A stretch of 33,093 bases of DNA from a virus. The notes under the pieces are model-generated. The model saw nothing but the letters and a program-made list of their open reading frames with translations. It had not been told where the DNA came from and did not search any database. Positions 29,390 through 33,093 of this stretch are shown piece after piece (within the stretch, counting starts at the first letter, position 1; each line of letters opens with the position of its first letter). The translations under genes and the position numbers were made by a program. Location: positions 1 through 33,093 of the IMG/VR virus record IMGVR_UViG_3300006920_000133. One strand, 5' to 3'.

Positions 29390-30499
29390 ATGTCAGGAAT
29401 TAAAAGAATATCATTTACGGATGGATTTAGCTCAGAGGTAACACCTACTACTGATCTTATAACGTCTGTTACATCTTTCCTAGTTGGATCAGGTGTACCC
29501 TCAGATGGAGCATTGGGTGTTAACGGGGATGTGTACTTAGATAGTGCTACCTCTAACTTATATACTAAATCAGGGGGAGCGTGGAGCGTAGACTCAGTCC
29601 TTTCCGTAGATGCCTCTAATATTGTTAATACTCCGTCGGGTACAGTCTCAGCCACTGATGTTCAAGCGGCTATAGATGAATTAGAGTCTGAGAAATTAGA
29701 TAAGACAGGTGGTACGGTTACAGGTAATCTAATTGTAGATACCTTAGAGGTAGACGCGGCTAGTTTTAATGTAAATAATGGAGGTAGTGACGCAAACTCG
29801 GAAGGAGCTGGGTTTACAGTAGATCGTGTAGGCACTGATGGTTCTGTAGCGTATGAGACAGCCCTAGACTCTAAGTTTAAAGTTGGGGATGATGGTTCTG
29901 AGCTTGAAGTATCTACGGTATACAAAGGGACCAAGGCAGCGATAGATGCGTTAGGTTCATGGTCTAGTTCTACTAGATACCATGCCACTGATGAGGATAC
30001 TAATTATTACTATGACGGTACTTCTGTGTCAGAGCAGGGAGGGTCTACCTTATTAGTTACTCACCTAAGAGATGAGAAGGCTTATGGTATTCATGGTGGT
30101 GCTACTACCTCAGGGTCTTATGCTCAGAGAGACTTGAATACTCAAGATGGTGATACCACTTTCTGTAGCCTTTCCTCTAATGATTTTACACTTGATCCGG
30201 GGACTTATTACTTTTATGGTACTGTCCCAGCAAACCTTGCTAGTCAACATAAAGCAAAGATTATATATGTTACTGGTGGTGCCGATCTTATTGTAGGTAA
30301 CAACAGCTTTAGCAATAATACTTCACCCTCACAGACAAACTCAACAATATCAGGTACTGTTACCATAGCATCATCTACCGCTTTTAGAGTAGTACACCAA
30401 GTAACCGCATCCCATCCCCTTGGCTTTGGAATAGCGTGTAGTTTTGGCGGTACTGAAGAAGAGGTTTATACGCAACTAACTATAACCAAACTAGCATAA
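29390..30499 (+). CDS. receptor-binding tail protein, copy 2
   Basis: A 369-residue paralogue of the preceding gene, 11 bases downstream; its AGGAG site overlaps the first stop. Identity is high through GDVYLDSATSNLY, SFNVNNGG, LDSKFKVGD, STVYKGTKAAIDALG and RYHATDEDTNYYYDGTSV, and lower in the final 100 residues (the head region), especially around SNNTSPSQTN and SHPLGFGIACSFGG. Divergence of the head with a conserved shaft is what selection for new receptors would give. Alternating or mixed use of both on one tail is possible. Confidence 0.65.
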   Translation: MSGIKRISFTDGFSSEVTPTTDLITSVTSFLVGSGVPSDGALGVNGDVYLDSATSNLYTKSGGAWSVDSVLSVDASNIVNTPSGTVSATDVQAAIDELESEKLDKTGGTVTGNLIVDTLEVDAASFNVNNGGSDANSEGAGFTVDRVGTDGSVAYETALDSKFKVGDDGSELEVSTVYKGTKAAIDALGSWSSSTRYHATDEDTNYYYDGTSVSEQGGSTLLVTHLRDEKAYGIHGGATTSGSYAQRDLNTQDGDTTFCSLSSNDFTLDPGTYYFYGTVPANLASQHKAKIIYVTGGADLIVGNNSFSNNTSPSQTNSTISGTVTIASSTAFRVVHQVTASHPLGFGIACSFGGTEEEVYTQLTITKLA

Positions 30500-30513
30500 T
30501 ATAAGGTAATTTA

Positions 30514-33093
30514 ATGACTACTTTTACAACATATACAGAGTTTTCCGAGGCAGTATCTAGTGAGAAGATTCTATTACTACATATCTACCCTAGACGATCT
30601 ATTAATACATGGACTAGTCAAGGGGCTAATGTCTGGACTAAATCAGTTACTAACATAGTAGATAGATTATTCACAGGTAGTACTGAGGTTACTAAGCAGA
30701 CCAGTAGTTCCGTAGACGCATCTAACCCTTTCTTTTATGATGTAACTACTAATACTTGCTACTACTACACTACGTCTACATCCCCTGATGATGATAACCT
30801 AATAGCAGAATATAAATTATATTATTCAAACGCACCTATTAATTTAACGTGGGACTTAACGGATAATACAGGTGAAGAAATTTGCTACGAACCTAGAGTA
30901 TTATCCTCTGTAGGGTTTATGTCTGAGATAGGGTCAGACCAGAAAGGTATATCCGTTACTGGTTCTGGTAATGTATTACTACAGAATAATGATGGTCACT
31001 TTGATTCTTTCTTCCAACAATACACATGGGAGAATAAAAAGGTAGAGATATACTCATACAATAGACAACTAGACCCTAACCTAGCAGAGATACAATATAG
31101 AGGATATATTACTAATAAGTCCTTCAACTTAGAAACAGTAAACTTTAAGATTGAGGATGAATTATTTAAGACAGATACTGTTATAAGTACTGACCTATTT
31201 ACTTCTGCTGATGGTGTTAACGATACTGATATTGGAAGGTCTAAGAGAGTTATCTATGGTAAGGCTGATAATGTATTATGCAGGAGTACGGATCAGTACC
31301 AAGATGGCTTTACCTTAACAGGTACTATTAAAGGTACATCTGGGACTACTACTGTTATAGGTACAGGTACTACTTTCCTAACGGAGTTATCTGAGGGCGA
31401 TAAGCTAAAGTATAACGATGTTATTATTACAGTAGATTATGTAAAGTCAGACACACTACTTATAGTTAACGAGCTAAATACTACATTTAATAATGAGGCG
31501 TGTACCGTACAGCCTAGTATACAATGGTATAATAAGAACAGAACATTTAGTGTAGCTAACCATGCAATTAAAAGAACGGCTACCACTATAAGTAGCATTA
31601 CCTCAAGAAATAGAATAGTAGTCGCAGACGCTACAGGTTTTGAGTCAGGTGATTTTATATCTCTGGATACTGAGGTTAAACAAATAAGAAGAGTTAGTGG
31701 TAATACAATTGTACTAACGACTAATTATAATACAGCGCATACCGCTGGTGAGTCTGTCAGTAAGAATGAGATAGATAGTGTAAAGTTTGGTGAGAACGGA
31801 CTAAGCATTAGAGAGCAAGATATTACCATAGATAATACAGCTAGTGGGTGTAACTTTACTATTACTTCTGATGCGGAGGTTAATGCTAAGACATTTTTAA
31901 AGCTTAGGAATAACTTCACCTTTAGAAATGGTATCGCAACGGTATGGTTAGGTACTCCAACGGAACTAACTATTGATACGGTAGCACAGACTACTGGTTC
32001 TCTATATGGTAAGTATTTTATATTAGAAGATGTAGATAATATTACTACTGCTTTCTGGTTTAAAGATTCTGCTAATGTGGGCTCGTCTAGTTATTTAGAA
32101 CCTGCTCATGGTGCTGATGAGTCCGTAGCCGTAACACTAACTCAGAGTGACCTAACCTCTACGGAAGTAGCGGAGATAGTTATAGAGAGTATCTTATCTA
32201 ATTTAGATTACCTTCAAGGGTCAAGCTCCTCAAATAATATTGTATTACAGTCTAGGATGGCTCAGGTTATAGCGGCACCCTCAGCCGGAGATAGTGGGTT
32301 TAGTGTAGCTAGGACTACATTAGGTGTTGTTAATGAGGATGATATAGACTTAACGGATTATGCACAGCCTAGGGATTACCTTAAAGAGGGTGACTCTGCG
32401 GATAGTGATAGGTATGAGATACTTAGTGTAACAGGCTCTGTAATTCAACTAAGGAAGCCTTATGAGGGTGTTAATAGTACCTCAGCCATAGGGTATAAGA
32501 ACGTAGAGTATATTGGTGATAGTACTCCTGTGTATGTTAATGCTCAGGGTAAGACTGATGATGGTACTCCTACTGGTAATTGGATAGAGACAGCCTCCGA
32601 TGTAGTTAAGGATATTCTAACTGATATAGGTCTAGGTGACTTTATAGATACTACTGCCTTTGACGCTGCCTCAGAGGATGCGGAGTATCGGTTAAGCGTA
32701 GTACTACCTAAATCATTCAATGATGATACCCCTTCTGTTAGGGATACTATTAATGACATTAATCAGACCGTATTCGGAGCATTAGCCCTTAAGCAGGATA
32801 TGCAAGTAGGTTATTACATATCTACCCCTAAACGTACTGATGCCATAACTAAGATTGACGACGACGATGTTATTAAGTGGAATATGAAAGGCATTAACAC
32901 TAATACGTATAAGCAATGTCTAGGTAGCTATAGGCACTTGGATTATGACCCTACGGTACAGGAGTCTAGTGATTCTTTAATAGACTACTCCTCAGACCAT
33001 ATATCTGACTACGATATTAGTAACAAGGTAGCGGAGAATGATTTTAATGTGTACGATAGTAACCACGCTCAGGAGCTAACTGAGAGGTTCCTA
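30514..33093 (+). CDS. tail hub / tip protein, 5' portion (runs off window end)
   Basis: The first 860 codons of the long tail protein that continues at base 2 of the window (total about 978). TAAGG seven bases before ATG. Beta-rich, with repeated short domains (GTIKGTSGTTTVIGTGTTFLTELSEGDKL, 270s; and TSRNRIVVADATGFESGDFI, 370s: compact beta repeats), acidic overall and without membrane segments. The C-terminal region (about 690-800: DDTPSVRDTINDINQTVFGAL) resembles the conserved end of tail hub proteins such as lambda J-like/Tal-type. It probably forms the tip trimer that plugs the tube and contacts the receptor-binding proteins. Confidence 0.65.
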   Translation, partial: MTTFTTYTEFSEAVSSEKILLLHIYPRRSINTWTSQGANVWTKSVTNIVDRLFTGSTEVTKQTSSSVDASNPFFYDVTTNTCYYYTTSTSPDDDNLIAEYKLYYSNAPINLTWDLTDNTGEEICYEPRVLSSVGFMSEIGSDQKGISVTGSGNVLLQNNDGHFDSFFQQYTWENKKVEIYSYNRQLDPNLAEIQYRGYITNKSFNLETVNFKIEDELFKTDTVISTDLFTSADGVNDTDIGRSKRVIYGKADNVLCRSTDQYQDGFTLTGTIKGTSGTTTVIGTGTTFLTELSEGDKLKYNDVIITVDYVKSDTLLIVNELNTTFNNEACTVQPSIQWYNKNRTFSVANHAIKRTATTISSITSRNRIVVADATGFESGDFISLDTEVKQIRRVSGNTIVLTTNYNTAHTAGESVSKNEIDSVKFGENGLSIREQDITIDNTASGCNFTITSDAEVNAKTFLKLRNNFTFRNGIATVWLGTPTELTIDTVAQTTGSLYGKYFILEDVDNITTAFWFKDSANVGSSSYLEPAHGADESVAVTLTQSDLTSTEVAEIVIESILSNLDYLQGSSSSNNIVLQSRMAQVIAAPSAGDSGFSVARTTLGVVNEDDIDLTDYAQPRDYLKEGDSADSDRYEILSVTGSVIQLRKPYEGVNSTSAIGYKNVEYIGDSTPVYVNAQGKTDDGTPTGNWIETASDVVKDILTDIGLGDFIDTTAFDAASEDAEYRLSVVLPKSFNDDTPSVRDTINDINQTVFGALALKQDMQVGYYISTPKRTDAITKIDDDDVIKWNMKGINTNTYKQCLGSYRHLDYDPTVQESSDSLIDYSSDHISDYDISNKVAENDFNVYDSNHAQELTERFL

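Noticed and set aside
1-33093. tRNA genes, integrase or attachment sites
   Set aside because: No cloverleaf with GTTCGA-type T loop, no tyrosine or serine recombinase motif and no repressor pair noticed while reading; a dedicated covariance search would be needed to exclude degenerate tRNAs.

Overview
The window is an essentially complete genome of a tailed bacteriophage (Caudoviricetes, siphovirus-like, about 32.9 kb), given as a linear unit whose last 232 bases (32862-33093) repeat its first 232 (1-232) with five mismatches. The molecule is therefore circular, circularly permuted or terminally redundant, and one tail-hub gene is cut by the window ends. DNA is AT-rich. Genes are tightly packed with TAATG/ATGA stop-start overlaps and purine-rich ribosome binding sites. 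Near-consensus sigma-70 promoters and two encoded lipoproteins with lipoboxes, one BamE/SmpA-like, point to a Gram-negative bacterial host. I see no integrase, repressor, tRNA or CRISPR, so a lytic lifestyle is the simplest reading.

Layout. (1) Leftward early/replication block, 9418 down to 2264 (minus strand), read from a TTGACA-17-TAAAAT promoter at 9457-9485 and boosted by a perfect TTGACA-17-TATAAT promoter at 5395-5423. It encodes a GIY-YIG endonuclease, small coiled-coil and membrane proteins, a BamE-like lipoprotein, a superfamily 3 (SF3) helicase, an archaeo-eukaryotic (PrimPol-type) primase, a winged-helix-like protein, a DEDDy 3'-5' exonuclease with a zinc ribbon, and hypotheticals. 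(2) An intergenic control region, 9419-10135, with an AT-rich segment between two oppositely oriented clusters of TATACCCAA-type iterons: a candidate replication origin. (3) A lone rightward lipoprotein gene (10136-10525), then a second control region (10526-11157) with three GAGTNNTACTC palindromes and a TTGACA-17-TAGAAT promoter. (4) The rightward structural block from 11158 to the window end and, around the circle, on to 2180: terminase small and large subunits, portal, two gp10/gpG-like proteins, scaffold, major capsid, a marine-phage-type virion protein, membrane-anchored coiled coil, LamG fibre (frameshifted), head-tail connector, two neck/tail-terminator paralogues, tail tube, tail chaperones with a lambda-type -1 frameshift (GGGAAAG), tape measure, Dit-like protein, two tandem receptor-binding-protein paralogues, tail hub and a polyglycine tip protein. 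The two blocks converge on a strong hairpin at 2224-2256.

The most interesting system is replication. There is no family A/B/C DNA polymerase. A PrimPol-like primase and an SF3 helicase, fused in the deep-sea phage NrS-1 type of enzyme, are here two overlapping genes, accompanied downstream by a free-standing proofreading-type exonuclease and by an iteron-bearing candidate origin. This suggests a minimal, modular, possibly primer-independent replisome. Other points of note are the missing endolysin, the phage BamE-like lipoprotein, the shared 30-bp double-hairpin repeat in early control regions, the duplicated receptor-binding gene, a TerL apparently lacking its third catalytic acid, and a recurrent TTAATAAGG/TATA box upstream of capsid and tail-tube genes.
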